Assembly (NCBI RefSeq): GCF_022539665.2
Contig: NC_081338.1
Location: 3,719,679-3,783,678, forward strand
Source of the DNA: Daphnia carinata
Lineage: Eukaryota > Arthropoda > Branchiopoda > Diplostraca > Daphniidae
Direction of reading: 5' to 3'
Length of the DNA: 64,000 bases
Positions 49,051-60,842 of this stretch are shown here, piece by piece (the first letter of the stretch is position 1; every line of letters begins with the position of its first letter). The notes under the pieces are model-generated. The model saw nothing but the letters and a program-made list of their open reading frames with translations, was not told the origin of the DNA and searched no databases. The position numbers and the translations under genes are program-made.

Positions 49051-52000
49051 GCAAGCAGGTTCCCATCGAAGAAGAATAAGGAAGATCGCGCAGCACTCGC
49101 CTCTCTATCTTCTTCCACGCCCTTCTTTCATAGCAGTGGGACGGCTCGTAACAGTGCCACTCGATTCAGAGATTGCACAGGACATCCATGCCGAGGATTC
49201 CATTTTTTAAAATATATACACTGTATTATATTTGTTCTCTTTTTGTTTGTTCCATTGTTACCATTGACGCTGTCTCCCACGCGCGCTTCTTGTCCAAAAC
49301 GTCCTTACACGGTCTTTCGTCTTTATTATTACATTATTATTTTTTAAAGATTACATAATTAAGTTGGCGGACGACTTGACAGACAATTAAAAGGAGACTA
49401 ACTAGTTTCTAATGAACCTCTGATTCAATTTATTTTTCGCCAAGCGTCCATGGTGTGCACTGGCCAATGCAAATTGAAAGATGACGTGCATGAAATTGAT
49501 GAAAATTCGTGGGTTTTAATTTCGCGTCAATCGTAATAATACGTAAAAAAAACCCAATTATTTATTTCCCAGTATTACTTTTTTTTCCGAGAAAAGCGAT
49601 GCATTTTTATTTTCCAGTTTTTTTCTACCGTCATTAACTATTGCTATGTCTGGTACCCATAATAATACAGACTGCCTTTTTCTTTTGCATACTCGTTTTC
49701 GTTTTCCCAATTTTTTTTTCTTTGTTTTCTTTTTTTTCAAAAAATAAGTATTCAGTTTTGGTATTTAGGCACCGATGGTATTTGTTCATCAACAACTATT
49801 GGCTTTATAAGAGAATTTTGTTCTCGAAAACAGAAGATATAAGGTTTGACGTATGACTGAATATGTCATGAAAGATTGCTCATCGGCTATTGATTGAGTT
49901 TTCGAGTTTTTCCCTACATTTAGATATAGAAAAGTAATGGATGTGAAGCCCATTGACCATCCATTGTGATGCCGAAATGTGATACCGAACGAAAACCAGT
50001 TACCGATGTGAAAAATGAAACAGAAGTTTTGCATAAATAAATTTCGAACGCTATCCAGCAACTATGGGGTGATTATTGGCCGTCTCGGTTGATGGCCAAG
50101 TCACGCTACCGTGGCATTATGAAAACGAAATAAGATAACATTAAATGAAAGGTGTTCCAGTTTTCTTCATGAGTCGGTTGATATTGGATCATTAAAAATC
50201 CTACCCGTCGGTAGTCTGTCAACATACTGATACGCATGCGACATCCCAAATTATTCTCGGTAACATTCACGTTGTTTGGCTTTGATTTGACCCGAATTTC
50301 CAAGAATCCAGTGCACACCGAAAAGGTAACCTTCTCTTCATACGCATTAACTGATTATGCATTGGTAAAACCCTCTCCTTTTTTTTTTTTTTTACTACGA
50401 TTTGTGCCCAAAAAGGTATGATAGAGAGCATATACAGTTTAAGTCTGCAGCCTTGATTATCGTTTCACATTTTCTTATGTTGAATTTCAGTGTCCCTCCT
50501 TTTGGATCCAGCCTGACTGGTTACAGATATGCCTTTTTTTGTTTTCTCATAGCTTAAAAATGACATGTTTTACCACAGAACTTGGTTACATAATAAAAAC
50601 AAAACTTATAAGAAGGAAAATTCTTGGAACGGACAGCAGGTTATTCGATTTCATCTGCAGGACCATGAAAATGTTTTCAACCTGAAAATTTAAAAAAGTT
50701 GAAGGATTCATATATGTGTCATATTTCCTTAGAGTAAACTTTCCCTTTCTTTTTTTTATTAAGTTTTCTTTCTCAAGCGTGTCTAATGTAAAATGTAATT
50801 CCAGTCGAATCCTTTCTCGATGACGTTACGTCGAGTGTTACGTTACGGCACGACTTTCACTTCGTAATCCGGACAACTGGAGATAGAAAATAACGTTGGC
50901 GATCATTCAAGCTATTGTAGAAATAAGGAATACGTAATCTTTGGCCTCTTATGACGACTTATTAATGTAACTTCATAGAAGTAAAGATTTTTTGTTGTTG
51001 TTCTTGGCTGGAAGTTTCGAAACCGTTCTCGCGTCCCAAATTACCGGCCGAGTCCCCCAAAATTCCATTTACATACACAAAAAATGTGAAATATTCAACA
51101 TTATGTTTTTGCTACGGTGAACATTGCTGATGTTCAAATGCATTAGCGTCCAATGACCTTATATTTTGACTGTTTTTCACTCTAACTAGATTTGACTGAT
51201 GATTTATGGTTTTAAAAAAGTCGGCAGATCTCTCCCTTTTCTTTTTCTCTCTCTATACATAATAACCATACCCAATAAGCTTTCCATTCATTTTTTTTTT
51301 CCAACTTGCAAGCCCTTCCCCGTTTGGTTGGCACTCTTTAACTGTCAGCGGTTTTCTCTTTTTTTTTCCTGTTTCTCTTGGGGTCATCGGGCACGAATTA
51401 GACAGCTAAACAAACCTCGTTTATCTTCGAGCGCGGGCGTTGATTGTTTAGTTTGGTCCTTTTTCTTCCCGTTTGCTTTCCCGCTCAGTTGAAAGTTTTT
51501 TCCCGAAATACACGCGCGCTCGCGTACGCGATACCAGTTCACTCCGGTTAGCCACGCGCGTTCTGAAACGGTAGCAAAACAACACAAAAAGAAAAGTGGG
51601 GAAAACGAATTGGCTATAGACTAGACGCAGACTATTGTGGCTTGCCTATGCGTACCTAATGCTCTGCGTGAGCCGACCGTGAGAGAGCCACCATGTGTTC
51701 CAAGCTCAAATATTTGGGTGCCGTCCTCACGTGCTGACACACCTTCTTTGCCGTTGTGACGCACATGGTTTCCATCCCGGCGGGTTTGTTGGTTTTGCTT
51801 GCCTTACCTGCTGTCCGTCAGTGTGTATATATGTGTATGGCCACAAGACTTGCTCAGCTTTTGTTTAATGCGCGATAATGTTTTTTCCCGCTTCGCTTTC
51901 CATGCCAGCTCTTGTACAGCAGATCCAATCCAGCTTTGGATGGAGTATATATATGGGGAGGACAACGGATACAAGAGTGTCGAGTCATCACGAGCTGCAT

Positions 52001-54678
52001 ACAAAGATAATAATATCCTCTACGCTCAGTTGGGACCCAACTCAAATTCCAAGTCAATCTTTTTCGCTGTGGAGTATAGAGTGGCCCGCAGCACAAATGC
52101 AAATGAACAAAAGTCATCGTCTGTGAAGGAAACCGTGCAACATTTTTCAGAGAATCGAGATTCGTGAGTGTAATCAGATCTAAACGAACCCAAAAAAAAC
52201 TGTTTCTTGCTTCAATCGACGTTTTGCTTGGAATAACACCATCGGTGATGCGACCAAAATTTCACAGCAAAGAAAAACAGAACATCCGGCAAGCTCAGCA
52301 CGTGACGGTTTTAGGAGCGTCAAAAACTACACAAGAATAACGGGGGGAAACCAGAGATTGCACAGCTTCTACAAATATATGCACGACTTTTTTTTTTTTT
52401 TTTCTTGTAGATTTTTTTTTTCCTCTGTTTGTCTTTGTCTCTTTGTCCAGGATCTACGCGTAGGTGTCGACCACCTACCCCAACCGATTTTGGAAGGCGA
52501 AAAATAGCTATTCCGTCATGCAGTAGTTCTTGGCTATATATCGTGTGCGTTTGTTTTCTTTCGAACATTGTCTTTATTGACGTCAACAAAACGATAAAAA
52601 TTGAGCACACCAACTATAGCGATGCGTCATATCTGATTGCTTTAAGTGACAGTTAATGGGCAATGCCACTTATGGCCGGGCATATTGCATTATGGATGAC
52701 TCGGCGATGGATAGCAGGTAAATGCATAACGTAAATTCTGAAAGAAAAAAACAAAACAGTTCAGAGCAATTATCAATGTATCTATAAATCGCTAACAAGT
52801 ATACCAACGTACATGAATGAAAAACGATCGAGTTGGCGTAGAGTAACACAATCCCGTCTAGATGATTTGCTGTTTAATAACCCGGAAGACTCATCCATCA
52901 GCGGAAGGAAAGCCGTCGTGTTTCAGCCAGTATTTGCACGGATCCTGACGTGGAAGAATAACATTTGCCACGTGCCGCATATTTATTTAATTTGATTTTG
53001 TTTCTATTTTTTTTTATACCGGATTCGGAGGTCAATCCTTTGGCACTTTAGTGTCGACGTGAAGAAGAATGAAATGGCTCGTAGATTTATGGCCCGAAAA
53101 GAAAATACGATTTATCTGTAAAAAACCAGCAACAAAGTCCCGAGTGTAATTCAATTGAGCTCGTACAAATGTAAGCCGTTCGTTGATCATCCATTCCTCT
53201 TCCCCTCTTAATGTTTTCCATGACGGATGCGATTATGTAGCCAGTGATGTACGATACGGACGCAGGCATTGGGGGCTTCATCCATCAGTTTGAAGAGGAG
53301 TAGCTATGGAGAAATCCGTCTCACATGCTAGTCCGCCCCCGCAAGTGTGGATGCACCCCTACCAGAGCCTTTAAAAATATACACCACGGGCTCTTGTTGT
53401 TCGTATTTTTCAACGGGAAATGTATTCCATCATCGACATGATCGAAAGATCTTCCACACTGGGGATTCCCCACACATTGTCCTTACTATGCAGCGAGCAG
53501 CCAAACCACTTTAAACATTCAAATTTGTTTTTAAACAGCGGTTCTCACACCTACATGCAATGCAAAATTCGCCCTCCAACCACTTCATCAATTCTTTGAT
53601 TTATTATTCCTTTTTAACAAAGACCGGAATGGCTCTGTTTTGGTGTACGAGCTGCGCGGCACAGATAGTCGGGGACGTCTTCGACGATCGATCTGCCTAA
53701 CATCCATTGACTGGATGCGTCCATTCAATCCATCCATTCATAAATTTATCCAAAGAGACGTAGTTCTTTGCTTCCATTTTCTTCCTGCCGGAATTGACGA
53801 TGAAATAGCGCCAGCTTCATTCAGTTTGCCGTAGAAAATATGGATATGGCATGCAAATAGCAGCAGTAAAATAAAGAAGGATAACCTTTAAAGACGCACA
53901 GAGCCGATTGACTGCATCTAGATCCACATAGACGCCACAATACGAAAGAGTACGCGGAATAAAAATTTAAAGAATTTCTCGTTGATGGCCTTTCGTGTAA
54001 AGACGCCTACAACATAAGCGAATGATGAGGACATTCATTCAGAACATTCGTTCCGATATAGCACCCATGCATTACGAATAACGCAATTTTTTTACGTCAA
54101 TGCCCGCACATTGCTCAAGCTTGTCCTTCACACAGTTCCTTCACTCTTTCATTCATGAATGATGGCGCCGTGTCCGTATAGTCAACTCGATATGACTCTC
54201 GGTTTCCCATGTCCATTACCCGTTCACGGACGATGGCTACTATTGGACGGCCATTCATTCATTCATGGCAATGGAATTCTTTGGCGTATTAAAGCATTCA
54301 TTCACTGTCAAGCAATCATTCATACATGATAAACGCGTGGGAGGAGCATTATTCGTGTTACTCACTACGACGTTCTTTACTGTATGTACGGCACGCCCTA
54401 CTGTCATGTCCTCGATGCATGACACCGGTATATCATCGATCAAATGAAATCAGTCCACCTTCCATCCGTGTAATGTTTGACAGTATCATTCGCCTCTAAT
54501 TTTGAAGAAATCTGAAAGAGTAAATCAAAATGCAGCACCCTAATAACTTAGTCTCTGCGTCATTTACAAACGTATGTTGATTAATTTTTTGTAAATGTTT
54601 TTTTGCCAAAGGCATTTAAGTTTACGTGGGAGGAATGAGATTAACACGATAACTGAGTTTATCACTAAACTTTGAATT
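49051..54678. other. Outer non-coding part of arm B, no gene seen
   Basis: No supported gene on either strand. Blocks at 53.16-53.28, 53.69-53.85 and 54.13-54.37 kb match arm A in reverse. The last is rich in ATTCATTC motifs, the complement of the ATGAATG cluster at 2.16-2.53 kb. The part 49.2-52.5 kb has no partner I could recognise. Confidence 0.55.
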
Positions 54679-55190
54679 TCAAAAGGACTTTAGCGAATGG
54701 TTGCGATCAAGCCTTCTCTATTCCTCACTGTACCGACGAGCTCGTTTTTTTTTTCAAGTGCTTTGGTTGAAGTGGAACACCATCGGCCAATTGCTCCATG
54801 ACGTCAAGAGCGGCGATAAGAATATTGGAAGTCAACTCCCACGCATTTGGCCGTGTTTAATAGCTGACTGCTGCCAGCGTCACTTAACGTACCTTCTTCA
54901 ACTACTTTGCCGACGAAAACCTTGGCGGTACCAGCAGCAACGAAGACCAGCACGTTGTGGGACATTAAACAGCCGGGCAATGGTTTGCATCAACTATTGT
55001 CCGTGGAACATACTCCATGATTACCGAAGCGAAACCACAGATACATTGGGCAATTCTGCTGTAATCTAGGGCAACTTATTTATGTGATGGCTGCTTCGAG
55101 AATGCCTGATCGTACGTAAGTTTCGTAACGGCTCATATTCGAAATTCGATCTTACTCTTTGTCTTTATCTTTTCCTCTTCGTTTTTTTTT
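54679..55190 (-). pseudogene. TAF11 pseudogene fragment at the outer end of arm B
   Basis: On the minus strand the 3' half of TAF11 can be followed in order: the tail of exon 1 (about 55190-55085, with CGTTACGAAA and GCAGCCATCA), intron 1 ending ACAATAG, exon 2 (54993-54893), intron 2 (82 bp against 79), and exon 3 (54810-54679) down to the position of the stop. Exon 2 has 101 bases instead of 97 and exon 3 132 instead of 128, so the frame is lost. The intron 2 acceptor AG has become CG, and an A run interrupts the histone-fold helix in exon 3. Introns are kept, so this is a segmental copy and not a retrocopy. The N-terminal half and start codon are absent. Confidence 0.9.
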
Positions 55191-55857
55191 GTATGTGATA
55201 AATCATTTAACAGCCATTAAGGCGTTCAAGGAAACGAGAGTATTCAGGATAAAGAAAAAATTTAAAGTTACGATGAGTATAACTGCTATTGCGCATTTCA
55301 TTCGATTTTCGATTTCATTAGAAAATGGATGGATCTAACAAGGCGGGTTCCAACTGGGACTATCAGAGCAACTTTTCCAGATAATGTAGCCTACCATAAA
55401 TAAGAGCTTACAGAGATTTGGCCAACACCAATCTGGTAACTTGAATCAAGTTGGTTTCGGTTGCTTAACCAAACTTCCTTTGAGTCACTGCGATTATGCT
55501 GCAACTACCGGTTTTTTATATAGCGTTGTAACTTGTAAGGCCTTATCAATAAATACAAAGCTTTCTTAAAAATTGTAATGTGTAATAATATTTTGTGCTG
55601 CGGCTTCGGGTGACTGCGGAGAGAGATAGTGGCGAGGGGAAGCGAATTTATTGATAGCTTTGGCAGTAATAGTGTAACAACAGTGGTCGTATAGCTAGCA
55701 CTACCTAGCGACAGCAGATCACGACGAATTAGAAATCCGCGCAAAACTCTAACGAAAACTGAGGTCGTGTATAAGCCTTGTTAGCATGCAAGTTTAAATT
55801 GAAGTTAAAACGCCATTTACTTGTTGGGAGAAAGGCAGAGAGCACGTATCAGGGAGA
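55191..55857. other. Upstream region of MINPP1 copy 1
   Basis: About 670 bp between the end of detectable TAF11 similarity and the MINPP1 start. It should contain the MINPP1 promoter. No TATA box at a sensible distance and no other gene were seen. The outer breakpoint of the duplication is probably near 55.2 kb. Confidence 0.45.
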
Positions 55858-57715
55858 ATGCAGACAACTTACTGTTTGTGTATAGCCTTAACTGTTTGTT
55901 GCATTACGTTCGTGCTGTCTGATGTGAACTTAATCCGCAATGCCGAACCATCATTGTGTTACGATAACGTTGACAGTCCTTACTACCTATTTTCTACAAA
56001 AACAGGTTATCGTGTGAATCAAAACAAAGATGACGAAGAAGTAAAAGTTAAAGGTATTTTAATTAATTGAATTTTTCATTAGCATTCAGATGAGCATAAC
56101 GATTATATTTCTAGGTTGTGTTGCCAAGCAATTATGGTTAATGTCTCGACATGGTACAAGGAATACTGGTACAAAAGATATGATAAAAATGAAAGAAAAA
56201 CTTCCAGTCATTTTCAAAGACATTAAGTTGAATCATAAAGAAGGAAGAGGAAGCCTTTGTAAAGATGATATTATAAATCTTGAAGACTGGGAGTTTATTG
56301 CAAATGTTACTGAAGATAAATTTCTGGTCAAGGAGGGTGTCCGTGAACTGAAAGGTCTTGGATATCGTTTCCAGAAAAGATTTCCAACCCTTTTGTTGAA
56401 ACCATATGTCAATGAATCTTATGAGGTAATTCAATATTTATACTTATTGTGTTGGTTCAATTTTCAGGGTTTTCCTTTGATACAATGCTACACAGTTTCA
56501 ATTTACTGACTCTGAAAGGACTGATGGCAGTGCCCAAGCATTTGCAAAGGGAATGTTTGGAAAAAAAGATTCGTCCAATGTGTACATGAAGAAATCAGGC
56601 AAACCTGATAATCTTCTAAGGGTAACATTTCCTTTAGCAAACTTTATTTTAACACAATGAATCGGTGAATGATCATTCGTTTTTTAGTTTTATAGAACAT
56701 GTGACAAATGGTTAAAGGAAGTTGACGAGAATCCTAATGCAACCATTGAAAAGAAATTGTTTGAAACAACTCCTGAATTCTTGTCCATGATAAAATCCGT
56801 CTCTGATCGCTTGGGCTTTACGTCGTTACGTACTCTAGGTTGGACATCAAACGTGCAACCTCTATTCATGTTTGCATTCATAGGTTTAAACACATTTTTG
56901 CACAATTCAGGTGACATTGACTTGATGTATTCGATGTGTTCGTTCGACAAAGCTTGGCAACCAGACGATCTCTCGCCTTGGTGTGCTGTGTTTAGTGAAA
57001 ATGACCTCCAGGTAAGCCAAAAATATTTCCTGCCCTACCTTTTATTGCATTGGAAAACAACCGTTTGAGATCTAGGAACTAAAAACATAGTTGGAATTAG
57101 ATATTGGAATATCGTGAGGATCTCGAGTATTTCTACGAAGATGGTTATGGTTATTCCATTAACTATGAGCAAGCTTGTACGCCTTTAAAACATATCATCG
57201 AGAATTTTAGGTCAGTAAAGCACTTAAAAGGGGAAAAAAATAACACCTTTTTAATCCGGTTTCCTTTGTCTATTTTCCAGACAAACAATACAAGAGTCTG
57301 AAGTTTCTGGACCAAAAGGTTTCTTTTATTTTACCCATTCTGGAACTATATTGAAAGGTAATTTTAGTTGAAAAAAAAAAAGAAAAAAGAAAAGCCGCAC
57401 TATCTTACATTGAGCACTGAATGTTTAGTTCTTGCACGGATGGGACTTTTCGAAGACGCAGTTCGCCCTACTCATCGAAACCGGCTTGACATCCATAAGA
57501 GAGCATGGCGAACTTCACTAATAGATTCATTTGCCTCGAACATTGCGTTTGCACTCTTTAAATGCTCCGACGACTACCGCGTCACTGCCTACTTTCAAGA
57601 ACGACCTGTTCGACTGCCAGGGTGTTCTCATGAGCTATGTCACTTCCGTGAATTCGTAGACCAGTATGGGTTATTAGCAGAGAAATGTAATGTTGAAGAA
57701 ATTTGTCGCGTATAA
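55858..57715 (+). CDS. MINPP1: Multiple inositol polyphosphate phosphatase, tandem copy 1
   Basis: MINPP enzymes are histidine acid phosphatases of the secretory pathway that remove phosphates from InsP6, InsP5 and related substrates. Eight exons: 55858-56053, 56115-56425, 56496-56621, 56688-56838, 56911-57011, 57101-57210, 57281-57357, 57429-57715, giving 452 residues. A signal peptide covers residues 1 to about 21. The catalytic loop at residues 76-83 reads SRHGTRNT, with the nucleophile His at 78. The C-terminal acid/base region reads FYFTHSGT (His 351), as in insect members, instead of HAE. GRGSLCKDD, SPWCAVF and EYREDLEYFYEDGYG are family-typical. Threonine replaces the usual proline of RHGxRxP. 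No ER-retention tail is seen, so secretion or surface location is likely. The 72 bp intron 56839-56910 is in frame without stops. Confidence 0.9.
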
Positions 57716-58678
57716 TTACTTTTTTCATGTCTATTCATCCCGCCCAATGTAATCAGACTCCCTGACTGTATGCTGCGTGAGTCATAATCCTATATGTGCA
57801 AAATGCATGCAATCCCAACCTTGAGGGAACAGCGTTTAACCATAAAATATTAAGATACTTTTCTGTGTAAACTATTTTCATAATATTGATTCCAGATTGA
57901 GGGACAGAATTGTTTTCCCTAATTTGTCTCATGCCCTAAGAGAAACAAAATGTTTTCCAAGATACACTGCTTCTTTCAATAACTGTGAGTGTACTAAATT
58001 GAATTAAAGATTTTACACAGTTGTAAATGTAAAAAAATAATTTGGGTTGAATCGTACAGCACTATTCGAGTGTCGGAATTCACCGACATTTTCCCGATAT
58101 GCATTCAGTTGGAAAAGTCGCATTTGTGCTGTTTTTTTTGTAGGCTTCTTGTCGTTTCAGCCCTAAGCCACTGCATGGATCCTTAAGCACAAACTAAATT
58201 TTGTTAAGATTTCTTCGCAAAGTGCGTTCGTCAACACATATTTACGCTTCTATCCTACACGTTACTCTGAATTTATTTTTCAATCAACTTTCTTTCAAAT
58301 CTTACGACGTGAAAAGCTCAGTGTGAAGCTGTGTCGCTGGTCTTAAAAATACTTCTAATGTCGTGGCTTTTATTACATGCTTTATGGACTTAAATATTAT
58401 TATTGGTCATCTCAAATTATCAAAGTTAATCAATTAAGAACTTCTGGCTATCGGAAACCTTGTCTCATGAATCATTTAAGTTGGTGAAATGCATAAATTG
58501 TCGTAAGCGTCAGTCCATATTTACACGATAGATGGCGTTGATGTCGCGCTCAGAGAATATGCAAATCAAAATCACATAGGCTGTGGCAGGCAATGTTGAT
58601 ATTGGCGTGCAACAAGTGGTTAAGCGACAAAAATCAGTTTTTCAACAAAACGTGCTTTTTTTTGCAGGATTGTTGATA
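57716..58678 (+). other. Region between the two MINPP1 copies
   Basis: Holds the 3' UTR of copy 1 (a possible ATTAAA signal at 58003-58008) and the promoter and leader of copy 2. A good acceptor TTTTTTTGCAG ends at 58667, 11 bp before the copy 2 ATG, suggesting a 5' UTR intron. No other gene seen. Confidence 0.45.
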
Positions 58679-60589
58679 ATGAAGAAATTATTTAATCTTG
58701 TAATATTAACTTTGTTCTTGGTTTTGTTTGTACAAGCTGGAGAACATTCAAAAAAATCACCTATAAAAGGTAAAAATAAAACACCTATTAACAAAAAGCA
58801 AAACCAAGCAGTTTGCTACGATGACGTCAATAAGCCTTACGTCTTTTTCGGAACCAAGACAGCGTACAGATGGAATAGAAACAAAAATGATGATGAGGTT
58901 ACACTGCCTGGTAAAAAAGCTACTCATCATAGTAATCACAGTGCCAAAGTATCAAACTTAAATATGTTGGGGTTGATGTAGGCTGTGTGGCTCAGCAATT
59001 TTGGATACTGGCAAGACATGGTTCACGCAATCCTACCACAAAGGATATGATAAAACTGAAATCTGTACTTCCACTAATTCAAAGTGAGATAATGTCAAAC
59101 TATAAAGCTGGAAGAGGATCCTTATGCAAAGATGACATTAAAAACCTTGAAAAATGGAAATTTCATGCTGATGTTGATGACGGTGAGCTCCTCGTGAAAG
59201 AGGGATTTAAAGAACTAAAAGGCATTGGCGAGCGTTTCCAACATAGATTCCGCACACTACTCACAAGACCTTTTGTGAATTCATCATACATAGTAAGTCT
59301 ACAACCAATGTCTAATATGGTTACTTTAATTTTTAACTTATATTTCTACTTCATTTTCAACTTAATTATTAACTTAACTTAAGTTTCAACATACAGACAC
59401 AGAGCGCACAAATACCAGTGCCTGGGCATTTGCCAAGGGAATGTTTGGAAAGAAAAACATTGGTGATGTTTTTTTCCAGAAATCATCAACTCCAGACCCC
59501 CTGTTGAGGGTAAACCATGTTTTTATACCTCAGTATTCTTTACCATAATTTGTATACAATAATTGTGTCACTTGTGTCTTCAAACTAGTTTGATCAAGTA
59601 TGTGATAAGTGGAAAAAAATTGTCCATGCAAACTCAGATGCCCTAATTGAAAGAACCCTTTTCGAAGAATCAGACGATTTTTTGTCAATGATCCAGTCCG
59701 TCACTCATCGCGTGGGATTCGTTTCTACACTGAACTTCAGTAAAACGTGTTAAAACATCAACTAATTCGTGTTACATACTTAATTATAAACATATTGAAC
59801 AATTACTATTTAGGTGATATTAATCTGATGTACACAATGTGCTTGTTCGATAAGGCCTGGCACCCAAAGAAGCTCTCGCCCTGGTGCGCGGTTTTCAGCA
59901 AAGAAGATCTTAAGGTACAATGCTGATTGAAAGTAAAACATTACAAACAAATCTGTAATTTTTACTCAGTATTCATCGAATCAACCAGATACTTGAATAT
60001 CGCGAAGATATAGAATTCTACTATGAGAATGGCTATGGATTTCCCATAAATTACGAGCAGGCCTGCTTGCCATTAAAGAATGTCTATGACAGTTTCAGGT
60101 ATTAACACTTGAAGTACGTTGGTTACCATAGGTTATGACTAATGGGTTTCCATACATTGAAGACGGGTTGTGGACAATGTTTCGTCTAATCCAAAAGGAA
60201 AATTTTACTTCACGCACACTGGGACGGTTCTCAAAGGTGATTTAACATTTTTCTGCGCTAAAATAAATCTCCTAGGCATATCTTTTTTTTTCTATAATCC
60301 AGTGATGACGCGGTTTGGATTATTTAAAGATGCAATGCCAGTGAAACATTCAAACCGAGAGCTAATGAAGCACCGTGAGTGGCGTACTTCGTTGATAAGT
60401 TCATTTGGCACGCACTTGGCGCTGGTGCTATTCAATTGTACAGATGGCCATTACGTCACGGCATATGTACAAGAACGCCCTATCAAGCTGCCTGGGTGCA
60501 TGAATGAACTATGCAAATTTTCAGATTTTTCGGCCCAATATGAACCATTAGCAACTTCGTGTGATTTCGAAGAAACGTGCCGTATGTAA
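58679..60589 (+). CDS. MINPP1: Multiple inositol polyphosphate phosphatase, tandem copy 2
   Basis: Eight exons: 58679-58910, 58982-59292, 59384-59509, 59589-59739, 59814-59914, 59989-60098, 60163-60236, 60303-60589, giving 463 residues. Exons 2, 3, 4, 5, 6 and 8 have exactly the same lengths as in copy 1, showing tandem duplication of a whole gene. The ATG at 58679 starts a clear signal peptide (MKKLFNLVILTLFLVLF), followed by a Lys-rich stretch not found in copy 1. The catalytic loop is complete, ARHGSRNPT with His 90, and the second site is FYFTHTGT with His 362. Family motifs GRGSLCKDD, SPWCAVF and EYREDIEFYYENGYG are present. With a full RHGxRxP this copy is the safer candidate for a classical enzyme. 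The frame is open upstream of the ATG but passes an acceptor site, so the shorter start is preferred. Confidence 0.92.
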
Positions 60590-60728
60590 TTTTATTCCTA
60601 CTCCTTCCCAACCATAAACAATATCTGTGTATGTATGGGTCTAATCATTGCCATACATGTAACTTGAAAGTTTCATATTTGGTAGTTGGCCTTTGAGCAA
60701 CAATCCTGGTTTAGTGCCCCAAAAATTG

Positions 60729-60734
60729 TTTATT
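60729..60734 (-). terminator. Polyadenylation signal of ATG4
   Basis: TTTATT on the plus strand is AATAAA for the minus-strand ATG4 gene, about 110 bp past its stop. It lies in the 253 bp between the convergent MINPP1 copy 2 and ATG4 stop codons, so their 3' UTRs are close or overlapping. Confidence 0.6.
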
Positions 60735-60842
60735 GAGTTTTTAACGTTTTGAGTTAAGAATCCGGCAAACAATTTTGTTTAAAATACGTTTCTTTTTTTT
60801 TCAAAATTTTTGTCGATTTTATATTGAACAAAATTACAGAAG

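Larger units (their letters stand above)
29945..55190 (-). repeat. Right arm (B) of the inverted segmental duplication
   Basis: Reverse-oriented copy of 1475-26735. Reading outward from the centre it carries CHRDL-B, its long first intron, a TATA promoter at 49.05 kb, diverged upstream blocks and a broken TAF11 fragment. Because TAF11 is whole on the left and broken here, this arm is the derived copy. The outer end at about 55190 is where similarity to TAF11 exon 1 fades. Confidence 0.93.

Noticed and set aside
54679-55190. TAF11 fragment as a processed (retro) copy
   Set aside because: Both introns are present at matching places and it sits at the expected mirrored position, so it is part of the segmental duplication.
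58583-58678. Longer N-terminus for MINPP1 copy 2
   Set aside because: The upstream frame has no fitting ATG and runs across a strong splice acceptor. The ATG at 58679 begins a good signal peptide.
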